From assembly GCA_022865275.1 (NCBI GenBank), contig JALIDQ010000003.1, positions 1 through 42,117 of the forward strand: a stretch of 42,117 bases of DNA, read 5' to 3'. Made by a program: the position numbers and the translations under genes. The notes below the pieces were generated by a model that was not told the origin of the DNA, did no database searches, and saw nothing but the letters and a program-made list of their open reading frames with translations. Positions 1 to 6,538 of the stretch are shown here, piece after piece. The stretch is from Candidatus Nanohalarchaeota archaeon QJJ-9 (GTDB lineage Archaea; Nanohalarchaeota; Nanosalinia; Nanosalinales; Nanoanaerosalinaceae). Numbering within the stretch: position 1 is the stretch's first letter; each line of letters starts with the position of its first letter.

Positions 1-408
1 GGTCTGAAGGAGCATATAGTCGAGCTTGTCAATAAAATGGATGCGGACCGTGTGGTGATTGACTCCATCTCTGTGATGGGAATGTATACCCAGGGAGCTG
101 CTGAGGTAAGGAGAAGGCTCTACGAGCTGATTAAACACCTCAGGCGTGAAGAAGTTACTACTGTAATAACTTCTGAGGCTCCTAAAGGAAACGAAGATTC
201 TATTTCGCGTTTTGGAGTTGAGGAGTTTGTCTCTGATACTGTTGTAACTCTTCATTACATGGGAATCGGTGGAGGAATTTTTAGGAACATTGAGGTTCCT
301 AAGATAAGGAAGACTGATCAGGAGAAGGGGAGTTTTCCGATGGAGATAAGCGATGCAGGGATGAAGGTCTATATGAGTGAGGAGGAATATGCGGAGGCTC
401 AGGACTGA
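1..408 (+). CDS. KaiC-like RecA-superfamily ATPase, 3' part only
   Basis: The reading frame is open from the first base, so the N-terminal half, including the P-loop, lies outside the window. The visible part reads ADRVVIDSISVMGMY, a hydrophobic Walker B strand ending in Asp as in the KaiC/GvpD/FlaH group. It continues with the conserved second half (TVITSEAPKGNED, SRFGVEEFVSDTVVTLHY, IRKTDQEKGSFPMEI). The same block order occurs in the complete KaiC-like gene at 10765-11502 (SRYGVEEFIADGVIKL). In archaea these proteins are ATP-dependent regulators or assembly factors; the target here is unknown. Its 3' end overlaps the convergent V4R gene by 10 nt. The family call is secure, the role is not. 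Confidence 0.85.
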   Translation, partial: GLKEHIVELVNKMDADRVVIDSISVMGMYTQGAAEVRRRLYELIKHLRREEVTTVITSEAPKGNEDSISRFGVEEFVSDTVVTLHYMGIGGGIFRNIEVPKIRKTDQEKGSFPMEISDAGMKVYMSEEEYAEAQD

Positions 409-890
409 ATTTTGAACCTGCAGAGATCGTCGCCTTCAAGGATACAGCCTTTTTCTGTAACTTTGAATTCTTTTTCGTAGTTCTGGCTGAATATCCCGGA
501 GACTATACCTGCTATTATCTGGCAGCCAGCGTTTTCTTTTTCTTCTGATTTTCTGGAGGGCAGTGAGTTTTTGACTCTGACCTCTCCTTTTTTCTCTTTG
601 ATATCGAAGTCGTGGAGTTCGAAGTCTCCTAGTCCCATCATGGTGAGAAGGTCCATCATGAACTCTATCATCTTTGTTCCGGAGATACCTGTCTTTCTTA
701 TGTTGGAGGCGAGGCTTTTCCCGACTGATTCTCCTATCTTATACGCGCCTTCTTTGCCTGTATTCTCTGCGATTTTGGAGAACATAGAGGCGTCCATAAG
801 GAATACCTGGTCGTCTAGTAGTTCGGCGTTACCGTTCTCACCGAAGTCTAGCTTTCTAGCCATCATGAACTTTTTTGCAAGAGAGTGCAT
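399..890 (-). CDS. Free-standing V4R-domain (4-vinyl-reductase type) small-molecule sensor protein
   Basis: A 163-aa protein. Its last 45 residues match the V4R pattern: GCQIIAGIVSGIFSQNYEKE (a helix, roughly residues 122-141), then a strand, then TEKGCILEGDDLCRFKI, the typical ending with a Cys, a Gly-Asp turn and a second Cys before an F-x-I strand. The N-terminal part has the helix IGESVGKSLASNIRKTGISG, usual before V4R. V4R domains are known as ligand-binding modules, for example in XylR/DmpR-type regulators of aromatic compounds. Here the domain stands alone with no output domain, so it may act on a partner. It starts 3 nt after the 152-aa gene and is probably co-transcribed with it. Ligand unknown. 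Confidence 0.75.
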   Translation of the reverse strand: MHSLAKKFMMARKLDFGENGNAELLDDQVFLMDASMFSKIAENTGKEGAYKIGESVGKSLASNIRKTGISGTKMIEFMMDLLTMMGLGDFELHDFDIKEKKGEVRVKNSLPSRKSEEKENAGCQIIAGIVSGIFSQNYEKEFKVTEKGCILEGDDLCRFKIQS

Positions 891-893
891 GCT

Positions 894-1352
894 TTAACCG
901 GTTATACTGCTCCTTACGTTGTTGAGTTTTGACCATTTCTCGTAGGAAAGGCTTCCTTCCTCTTCTTTGTTGACTTCTACATCGCTTGCTAGGAGTTCTA
1001 CTTCTTTTTCCTCCCCGCATTTCTCTTTTATAACTTTTCTAAGTTCTTCTGCAAATTCTTGAGCTCTTTCCTTCCTTGAGAAGTGCGCAACTATCGCAGA
1101 AGGAGCTTTCTGCATCAGTTCTAAGAAACCTCCGCCGTTGAAAAGGAATCTCTGGTAGAATTTTCCTTCTACATTGTCCTGGCCTATGTAGTGTATAGTA
1201 TCGAAACCTTCAAGAGCTTCTACAAAGTTAAATACTTCTTTACCGCTTTCTTCCTGTGCATCAGTCTTGTTCTCGATTTCTTCTTCTGTAAGTGAGAAAG
1301 GAAGAACTTCTGGTAAGTCTATCAGGTTGACGTAATAGTGTTTGAGCTTCAT
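894..1352 (-). CDS. Unrecognised 152-aa soluble protein
   Basis: I do not recognise this protein. It is acidic, has no signal peptide or membrane segment, and looks like a small alpha/beta domain. There is an N-terminal strand (LKHYYVNLIDLPEVLPF), a middle section with FDTIHYIGQDNVEGKFYQRF and GGGFLELMQKAPSAIVAHFS, a helix AQEFAEELRKVIKEKC, and a polar tail. A TATA-like AGTTTATATCC lies on the minus strand about 40 nt upstream (near 1390-1399), separating it from luxC. It is followed after 3 nt by the V4R gene, so the two probably form a unit downstream of the LuxE/LuxC pair. No function can be given. Confidence 0.6.
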   Translation of the reverse strand: MKLKHYYVNLIDLPEVLPFSLTEEEIENKTDAQEESGKEVFNFVEALEGFDTIHYIGQDNVEGKFYQRFLFNGGGFLELMQKAPSAIVAHFSRKERAQEFAEELRKVIKEKCGEEKEVELLASDVEVNKEEEGSLSYEKWSKLNNVRSSITG

Positions 1353-1387
1353 GTTCTAGCACCGCTAGTCAAAGGTTGGGTGGTAAG

Positions 1388-1399
1388 GATATAAACTTG
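1388..1399 (-). promoter_or_regulatory. TATA-like promoter for the 152-aa/V4R gene pair
   Basis: The minus strand reads AAGTTTATATCC, placing a transcription start near 1370, about 15 nt before the ATG at 1352. A short perfect inverted repeat, CTAGC-ACC-GCTAG (1355-1367), sits between it and the start codon and would lie in the 5' leader. It is inferred from sequence only. Confidence 0.4.
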
Positions 1400-1402
1400 T
1401 TA

Positions 1403-2857
1403 TCATAGCGCTCTTTTGATCATGAACCTGACTTTGTCTGTAAACCCTATCTTTCCATTCCTCTCGTCTGTAACCCATTTAACCATCTCGTTGAGAGGAT
1501 GCTTTCCGTCCCAGGTGATGGGTGCGGAAGGAGCAGCTCCTCCTGGACTTGCTATACGGTTGGCTTTGGTGTATGCGATTTTATCTCTCAGTTCCTCTGC
1601 CTTTCTGTCAGAGGTAGCGAGTATAAACTCCTGAAGGTTTTCACTCGAGCCAAGAACGTCTATAGCTTCGCTAAGATCTTCTACCTTGTGTCCTTCGACG
1701 AACCTGAAGCTGTGGAATTCATTTACATCGTCCTTATCCAGGTCGTCCTCCATTACAACGACTGTATCGTTTTCGAAGTCGGAGACGAGCTGGTCGTAGT
1801 CCCTTGCCATTCTTTTGGCTCTTGTCTTTTTCATCTTCTCGTTGTCAGGTATTTTACCCATCTCGTATTCTTCTTTGTATTCTTCTAAGACGTCTGCGAG
1901 ATCTTCCATGAATTTTTCTGTATTTTCACTTTCTTCTACTGCCATCATAAGCGGTGAGAAGCAGAGTAGCTGGTCTCCCCAGGAGAAATCTTCTGCTATT
2001 TTGTACAGGTCGTCTATATTATAATTTTCCTGGAACTCTTCGTCGACTAGATAGCTTCCGAACTCGAAGTGGAACGGTATGAATCGGGTTGTAGGGGCTA
2101 CTTCTTCTTTTATCGCCTCGATAGTTGAATCGCTTCCCCAAGCCATTACGTAGTCCTCTGAGAAAAGGTTTTTCTCGAGTTCCTCGCTTCCACCCGGCCA
2201 GTATCCTGTTTTAAAGGAGTCTGCTAGGGGACCGTCCATTTCCTGATATACCTCGTCCATAATACGCATGGTTACCTGGTCGTCCCCGGGCATTTTATGG
2301 AGTACGGAGTTTTTACTAAGCGCTCTCCATACTTCCGGGATTACTACTGCAGCCATATTATGGCCTGGATTGATGTTAACTCCTTTTCCGAGAGGTACGG
2401 CTTTCTCGTCGTAGCCTAGGGCGGGGTTCCAGTCGTCCATGTATTTTTCTAGGTTAGTGTCTCCCATCTGCATAAGTCCTTTGTAGTAGTTCTTGTCGGC
2501 CATTTTTTCGACTAGTTCTAGGTCGTCTAGAATCATGTCCTTGGACTCTCCTGTCTCTTCCATTATCTCTTCGAGATATTCTTCCTGCCTTGCTTTTTCT
2601 GTGAAGGAACTGAGCGCGTTTTCTAGCTCCTTGTATATCTGTTCCATAGAGGTATTCCGTAGTTCCTGGTTGGATGGAATCGCTTCTTTAGGATTTTCAG
2701 GAAATCCTACTTCTTCACCGTCTTCAAGAAGGTAGGCTGAGTCAGGGATGTTGTCAGGGATAAACACTTCACTACCGTAGGAATCAGCTCCGCATCCCCC
2801 TCTGTAGCCTGCTTTTATGTCTTCTGTATCTCCAACTCTGACCTCTTCGATTTCCAT
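1403..2857 (-). CDS. luxC: LuxC-type acyl-CoA (fatty acyl) reductase
   Basis: A 484-aa protein, close to the usual LuxC length. LuxC reduces an activated acyl group to an aldehyde with NADPH through a cysteine thioester, in an aldehyde-dehydrogenase-like fold. Family marks seen: NINPGHNMAAVVIPEVWRAL with LSKNSVLHKMPGDD (cofactor-binding region, about 160-195), TGYWPGGSEELEKNLFSE (about 217-235), VMAWGSDSTIEAIKEEVAP (about 237-255), and DQLLCFSPLMMAVEE, whose Cys (about 299) sits where the LuxC catalytic cysteine lies (D-Q-x-x-C-x-S-P). ATG 2857 was chosen over GTG 2860. It starts a few nt after luxE stops, with AGGTG at the junction. No luciferase (LuxA/B) or LuxD thioesterase is nearby, so the aldehyde serves something other than luminescence. 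Substrate unknown. Confidence 0.85.
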   Translation of the reverse strand: MEIEEVRVGDTEDIKAGYRGGCGADSYGSEVFIPDNIPDSAYLLEDGEEVGFPENPKEAIPSNQELRNTSMEQIYKELENALSSFTEKARQEEYLEEIMEETGESKDMILDDLELVEKMADKNYYKGLMQMGDTNLEKYMDDWNPALGYDEKAVPLGKGVNINPGHNMAAVVIPEVWRALSKNSVLHKMPGDDQVTMRIMDEVYQEMDGPLADSFKTGYWPGGSEELEKNLFSEDYVMAWGSDSTIEAIKEEVAPTTRFIPFHFEFGSYLVDEEFQENYNIDDLYKIAEDFSWGDQLLCFSPLMMAVEESENTEKFMEDLADVLEEYKEEYEMGKIPDNEKMKKTRAKRMARDYDQLVSDFENDTVVVMEDDLDKDDVNEFHSFRFVEGHKVEDLSEAIDVLGSSENLQEFILATSDRKAEELRDKIAYTKANRIASPGGAAPSAPITWDGKHPLNEMVKWVTDERNGKIGFTDKVRFMIKRAL

Positions 2858-2862
2858 CACCT

Positions 2863-3918
2863 CTACATAGAAGACCTTCCTAGGTGTTCGATTCTCACGT
2901 CTTCACCGTACTCTCCCCCTGTCTTCTTCACTATATCATCAGTAAGAATAGCTCCAGGATGGTCTACGGTGAGAGTATCTAGAATAATAGCTAATCCTTC
3001 ACCTGTTCCTTTAGGCTCTATTTCCCCAGTTTTTGCTAGTTTATCTTCATCTGCTACATATATGAGGCCTTGTGAAGGAACTCTTTTCTTATCAGGGTTC
3101 TCGTCGCCATATTTGTTTCCAGCAGGTATCATAGACTCTGTACACCCATAGAAGTCTACATGAGCTTCTCTTGGGATATCAAACGTATCTGCAATTCTCT
3201 GTCTAAATTCCTCGTTACCTTTGCCTTCTAATCCTTTCCATCCTCCAGCTGTTACAGCTGCGCCTTTTTTACCGAGGTCGATTTCTAGGCCAGTTTGCTT
3301 GATGTAATCCATAAACTTGTCTAAGTGAGGAGGAAGTCCAAATATTCCTAAATTACCGTCTCTCTTTTGTAATTCTTCTGCCATTCCTCCAAAGTCAGGT
3401 TTAGGTTCTCCTGTAGACATATCTAGGAAATATTCTGATTTATATGGTTGTCCAAATCCCCAATGCATGTAGTTAAAAGTACCTTTGTTACTTACGTTAG
3501 GATCTTGAACCTTCTCTAGAAACTCTTCTGATGGCCCTAAAATCGCCATGTAATCTAAATCAGGAAGCATAGCTTCTCCTATTCCGTTGAAATAATTTCT
3601 ATGCCTTTCTAGGCCTTTTTTGCCTCTAGGTACACGACTTCTCTCTCCCGTTGACGTTCCACTGCTTACTAGCTCCTTATAATAGTCTCCGATAGTAATT
3701 TTCTCTGGATTCTCTTTAAATTCTCTCATATCTATGGTAGGGGCGGCATAAAAATCTTTTATCGATTTAGAAGGATGTTCGAAATCACTTCTCTCTAATC
3801 TTGCTTTGTAGTTCTTGTTATCGCTCCAGTTTGCAATAGCTTCATTTGCAGCTTCTATGAAGAGTTCTTCATCATAATCAAAAGGATTTTGTTTGAGTAG
3901 GTTTTCTACGGCACCCAT
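2863..3918 (-). CDS. luxE: LuxE-type acyl-protein synthetase (acyl-AMP ligase)
   Basis: A 351-aa protein of the LuxE branch of the ANL adenylating superfamily, which activates a carboxylic acid with ATP and passes it to LuxC. Seen: the phosphate-binding loop LVSSGTSTGERSRVPRG (about 88-104), TAGGWKGLEGKGNEEFRQRI (about 229-248), HVDFYGCTESM (about 260-270, the A5-type Y-G-x-T-E motif), and AILTDDIVKKTGG near the end. Luminous-bacterial LuxE is acylated on a cysteine close to its C-terminus. This protein ends EHLGRSSM, and its only cysteine is in FYGCTE, so that acceptor is missing. The gene reaches luxC without a gap and has an AGGTGA ribosome site 7 nt before its ATG plus its own TATA-like box, so luxE-luxC can be transcribed apart from the FIST gene. 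Confidence 0.85.
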   Translation of the reverse strand: MGAVENLLKQNPFDYDEELFIEAANEAIANWSDNKNYKARLERSDFEHPSKSIKDFYAAPTIDMREFKENPEKITIGDYYKELVSSGTSTGERSRVPRGKKGLERHRNYFNGIGEAMLPDLDYMAILGPSEEFLEKVQDPNVSNKGTFNYMHWGFGQPYKSEYFLDMSTGEPKPDFGGMAEELQKRDGNLGIFGLPPHLDKFMDYIKQTGLEIDLGKKGAAVTAGGWKGLEGKGNEEFRQRIADTFDIPREAHVDFYGCTESMIPAGNKYGDENPDKKRVPSQGLIYVADEDKLAKTGEIEPKGTGEGLAIILDTLTVDHPGAILTDDIVKKTGGEYGEDVRIEHLGRSSM

Positions 3919-3948
3919 TGTAACTCACCTGTGATAATAATTAGTTGT

Positions 3949-3960
3949 TACTTTTAAATA
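3949..3960 (-). promoter_or_regulatory. TATA-like promoter for luxE-luxC, with AGGTGA ribosome site
   Basis: In the 43-nt gap between the FIST stop and the luxE ATG the minus strand reads ATTATTTAAAAG, then AGGTGA 7 nt before the ATG. Initiation about 25 nt downstream of the box would be near 3930, giving a short leader that still carries the ribosome site. Confidence 0.45.
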
Positions 3961-3961
3961 A

Positions 3962-5338
3962 TTAATCCTCTTCTTTGAAGACTTTATCACTAACACCCAT
4001 ACTGGTAAGAGTGATAGTTTGTCCTCCTGAAACCCCTTCACTAGAAGTACCAATCTCTCCATATGTAGCAAAACCTAGCGGTATACAGTTTCCTCCTACA
4101 GTATACTCGTCGCTAAGGTCTCTAACTTCTTCTTCAAATAAGTTTAGCCTTTGGAAGCACTCAAAAGCGAATATTAGTCCTGAATGAGATATATCTGACT
4201 TTATTTTTTCTATTGTACTTTTTGAGGTTTCGTATACTTCGTCGCTTCCGTATGAGAGCAGCTGTAGAGCCGAATTTTCTGGAACTTCGTTTAAGAATTT
4301 CAGTTTCTTACCTTCCAGTATATCGGCGGGAGTTTTTATCCAGATGTTTCCAGATTCGTCGGAAAATCCCAAAGGATGCCTTACTGCTTGTTCTGCGAGT
4401 GGATGTTCTTCGAATATGTTTTTACCCCTCTTCTGCATTAGTTTCAAGACTCCCTTTTCTAGCTTTAGTTTGCGTAAAACTTTCAAGGACTTAGGTAAAA
4501 GATCGTTTAGGTCCTTGTCCAACATATTGGCGTATTCTTCAGCCGCTGGAGAATTATTAAGCTTTCCAACAACGTTTACGTCTACATCAGTGGCTAGAGC
4601 TATTTCTCCCTGGCTTTTATACCCATGTGCCATTTTAAATCCAGTATCAAGTGTGGTAACTAAAGAAACTGCTATGATGCCGTTCGAAAGTATTTGACCA
4701 TTATATATCTGGTAGTTCCGTAGTAATCTCTCATCATCGCCTGCAAGTCCGCCTACTACTGGATTTGCCTTTATAACGTCTTTTATTCCTTTCAGAAGCC
4801 TCACATGCTGACCAAACCCTCCAGCCTCTGTTCCAGGCCCTTGAGCAAGCACGATCATATTATATGAGTCAGCCGACATCATCTCTGAAGTATCTGCATT
4901 TTTCAGGAACTGGTACTGGGAGTAGGAGTGGACTGTCTTGTCTATATCAAGGTTATCCAAAGCGCCTTGTGCAGCTTTTTTCCCGCTTTCCTCAGGATTT
5001 TCTTCATCTATCTCTTCTACGTTTATACCCCAGTACATCATCTCGGAGCTGATAACCGTGGCTACAGCGGTCCCCTGGGTAAATCCTTCCTTGGAAATCT
5101 CGCCTGCAGAAGTAGCTCCAACCCATTCGATATCTCCAAACTCTTCGTTCACGCCTTCGACGAATTTTTCTATGGTTTCGTCGTTTTTTCCGTATTTTGA
5201 TCCCGAGCAGAAAACAAATCCTATATCTGGTTTTTCTTCTCCGTCGTAGTTTTCCATAGCTTCTTTTGCGGCTTGTTTTCCAGCTTTGTAAGGGTCTTCC
5301 GCGTCTGAAATTCCTTGCCCGGTATCTATGTTCTCCAT
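3962..5338 (-). CDS. FIST (FIST_N plus FIST_C) sensory-domain protein
   Basis: A 458-aa protein made only of the two FIST halves. FIST_N (about residues 35-240) shows KPDIGFVFCSGSKYG, EWVGATSAGEISKEGFTQG, NMIVLAQGPGTEAGG and ANPVVGGLAGDDE. FIST_C (about 260-445) shows NNSPAAEEYANML, HPLGFSDESG, LQLLSYGSDEVYETSKSTI, GLIFAFECFQRLNLF and FATYGEIGTSSEG. FIST is a known predicted small-ligand sensory domain, often fused to or next to signalling proteins. No kinase, cyclase or chemotaxis domain is attached here and no signal peptide or membrane helix is visible, so it is cytoplasmic. It lies 43 nt before luxE on the same strand. It may sense the substrate or product of the LuxE/LuxC reaction, which is inference from position only. 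Confidence 0.85.
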   Translation of the reverse strand: MENIDTGQGISDAEDPYKAGKQAAKEAMENYDGEEKPDIGFVFCSGSKYGKNDETIEKFVEGVNEEFGDIEWVGATSAGEISKEGFTQGTAVATVISSEMMYWGINVEEIDEENPEESGKKAAQGALDNLDIDKTVHSYSQYQFLKNADTSEMMSADSYNMIVLAQGPGTEAGGFGQHVRLLKGIKDVIKANPVVGGLAGDDERLLRNYQIYNGQILSNGIIAVSLVTTLDTGFKMAHGYKSQGEIALATDVDVNVVGKLNNSPAAEEYANMLDKDLNDLLPKSLKVLRKLKLEKGVLKLMQKRGKNIFEEHPLAEQAVRHPLGFSDESGNIWIKTPADILEGKKLKFLNEVPENSALQLLSYGSDEVYETSKSTIEKIKSDISHSGLIFAFECFQRLNLFEEEVRDLSDEYTVGGNCIPLGFATYGEIGTSSEGVSGGQTITLTSMGVSDKVFKEED

Positions 5339-5548
5339 TTTTTCACCATGGTGTAAAACTTTGCTAATCTTTACCTAATACGGTTTTATCCGCCGAGTAA
5401 CTACGTTTATACTATTATGTGGGGGCTTGGTATAAGTATCTAAGGGAACTATAGTGTAAAACCATGGTAGAAAGCCTGAGAACGAGCATTACCTGGATTA
5501 GGCTCAACTCTTAAAAACCCTTGAGGAAGAAAGGCTCAGAGAAATAAG
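5339..5548. promoter_or_regulatory. Leader and probable control region of the FIST gene, with repeated motifs
   Basis: A 210-nt non-coding stretch between the winged-helix gene and the FIST gene. GTGTAAAAC occurs at 5351-5359 and 5454-5462, each touching a CCATGG (5346-5351 and 5462-5467). A third CCATGGTAAA lies near 5860, upstream of the winged-helix gene. No confident TATA box stands within 30 nt of the FIST ATG. A TATA-like GTATAAACG on the minus strand near 5410 would leave a leader of about 50 nt. The pattern would suit operators for the adjacent regulator, but this is inference. Confidence 0.35.
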
Positions 5549-5821
5549 CTAGGTCTCGAGGAAATCGTGGATGGTCCGATACTTCTCAACCTCGTGAGGC
5601 CAGGCAACCAAAGCCCTATCGATCTTCTTCACATGGATCTGGTCTTTCCTTGCTAGCTGGTCGAAATGGTATTTTACCTTAGAAATCACAGACTTGTCCC
5701 CATCCCCATCCTCAGGAAACAGATCCAGCTCTCTTGCAACTTCAGAGACATGGATAGGCCACTTTTTCCTAATCAGGTGAAGAATCTCCTCCCGAAGCTC
5801 GTTGCCTTCGAGGTCAGCCAT
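5549..5821 (-). CDS. Small winged-helix DNA-binding protein
   Basis: A 90-aa protein with one winged-helix fold: helix 1 ELREEILHLIRKKWPIH, helix 2 VSEVARELDLF, recognition helix SVISKVKYHFDQLARKD, and a wing ending IHVKKIDRALVAWP. The VSKVKYHFDQL type of recognition helix is typical of archaeal ArsR/MarR-like regulators that sense little and bind DNA as dimers. A TATA-like AATAATTTAAC lies about 25-30 nt upstream, so the transcript is probably leaderless. It is encoded directly upstream of the FIST/LuxE/LuxC genes on the same strand and is a candidate regulator for them. Target not shown. Confidence 0.7.
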   Translation of the reverse strand: MADLEGNELREEILHLIRKKWPIHVSEVARELDLFPEDGDGDKSVISKVKYHFDQLARKDQIHVKKIDRALVAWPHEVEKYRTIHDFLET

Positions 5822-5877
5822 ATAATTTTATTACAACTCTCTAGTTAAATTATTTTTCCCATGGTAAAAGAAAAAAG

Positions 5878-6432
5878 TTATTCAGATTTCAGAACCACAT
5901 CCCTGTAAGGCTTCTCTACGACTGGATTTCCTCCCAATCCAAGTTTTTTGACTAGCTCCTGGTTTTCTTCTACTGCTTCCTCGACTTTTTCTTCTTCGAC
6001 TTCTGACTCGACTTCGAGGAACCATCCTACAGAATTTACTTTGTCTAAAGTTATTTCTTTACCCTCCAGCTCGAACTTCTGCCTATGCTTTACTACATCT
6101 ACAAGCTCCTTACATCCTATCGAGACTAGAAGGCTTCTCACCTTTTCTACATCCTCTATGGGTATATCTAGCTCAGACTTCCAGAACTGATCTTTCTCTT
6201 TCATCGCTTCGTTACTCTTTCCTTTGTAGGTCAGTTCCTTATAGTCAGGCCTCCTCCTGATTCTTAAACACTCATTGGTCTCCATAAAGTCTCTCACCGG
6301 TGAAGTGAAGTATAAATCCTTCTCAACTATTTCCTCGATCTTTTCTCCTCCTAGCTCTTTTATCTTCTTCTTTGTTTCCTCTACTTCCTCTTCGTCTACC
6401 TGAACCTTTACCTCGACTTCTTTCCTGGGCAT
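5878..6432 (-). CDS. cyaB: CYTH-domain protein (CyaB/thiamine-triphosphatase-like)
   Basis: A 184-aa protein. It opens with the CYTH signature EVEVKVQVDEEEVEE (the E-x-E-x-K type strand). The later strands contribute paired basic and acidic side chains: KDLYFTSP (about 44-51), CLRIRRR (about 56-62), LTYKGK, KHRQKFELEG, ITLDKV, WFLEVESEVEE and a final basic patch, KPYRDVV. CYTH proteins bind triphosphate compounds with divalent metal in a beta-tunnel; archaeal members of this class are usually called adenylate cyclase class IV or triphosphatases. Length and order match a complete single-domain enzyme. It is divergent from the pilus ATPase gene. The real substrate cannot be read from sequence. 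Confidence 0.8.
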   Translation of the reverse strand: MPRKEVEVKVQVDEEEVEETKKKIKELGGEKIEEIVEKDLYFTSPVRDFMETNECLRIRRRPDYKELTYKGKSNEAMKEKDQFWKSELDIPIEDVEKVRSLLVSIGCKELVDVVKHRQKFELEGKEITLDKVNSVGWFLEVESEVEEEKVEEAVEENQELVKKLGLGGNPVVEKPYRDVVLKSE

Positions 6433-6538
6433 CTTCCTAGCTTTCTATTAAACTTCCTCGCTTTTATCGGCTCTGGGCGAGGACCGTGTTTATCCCCTAC
6501 CCAACCTATTTAACTAGCAATCCACAACTTCTGGATGT
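6433..6538. promoter_or_regulatory. Divergent promoter region, CYTH gene / pilus ATPase gene
   Basis: On the plus strand CCTATTTAACTAG (near 6504-6516) is a TATA-like box about 25-30 nt before the ATG at 6539, predicting a leaderless pilus ATPase mRNA. On the minus strand the candidate boxes are CGATAAAAGC (near 6470) and AGTTTAATAG (near 6450) before the CYTH ATG at 6432. Confidence 0.45.

Noticed and set aside
399-5338. True bioluminescence operon
   Set aside because: LuxC and LuxE are present, but no LuxA, LuxB or LuxD gene occurs in the window, so light production cannot be claimed.
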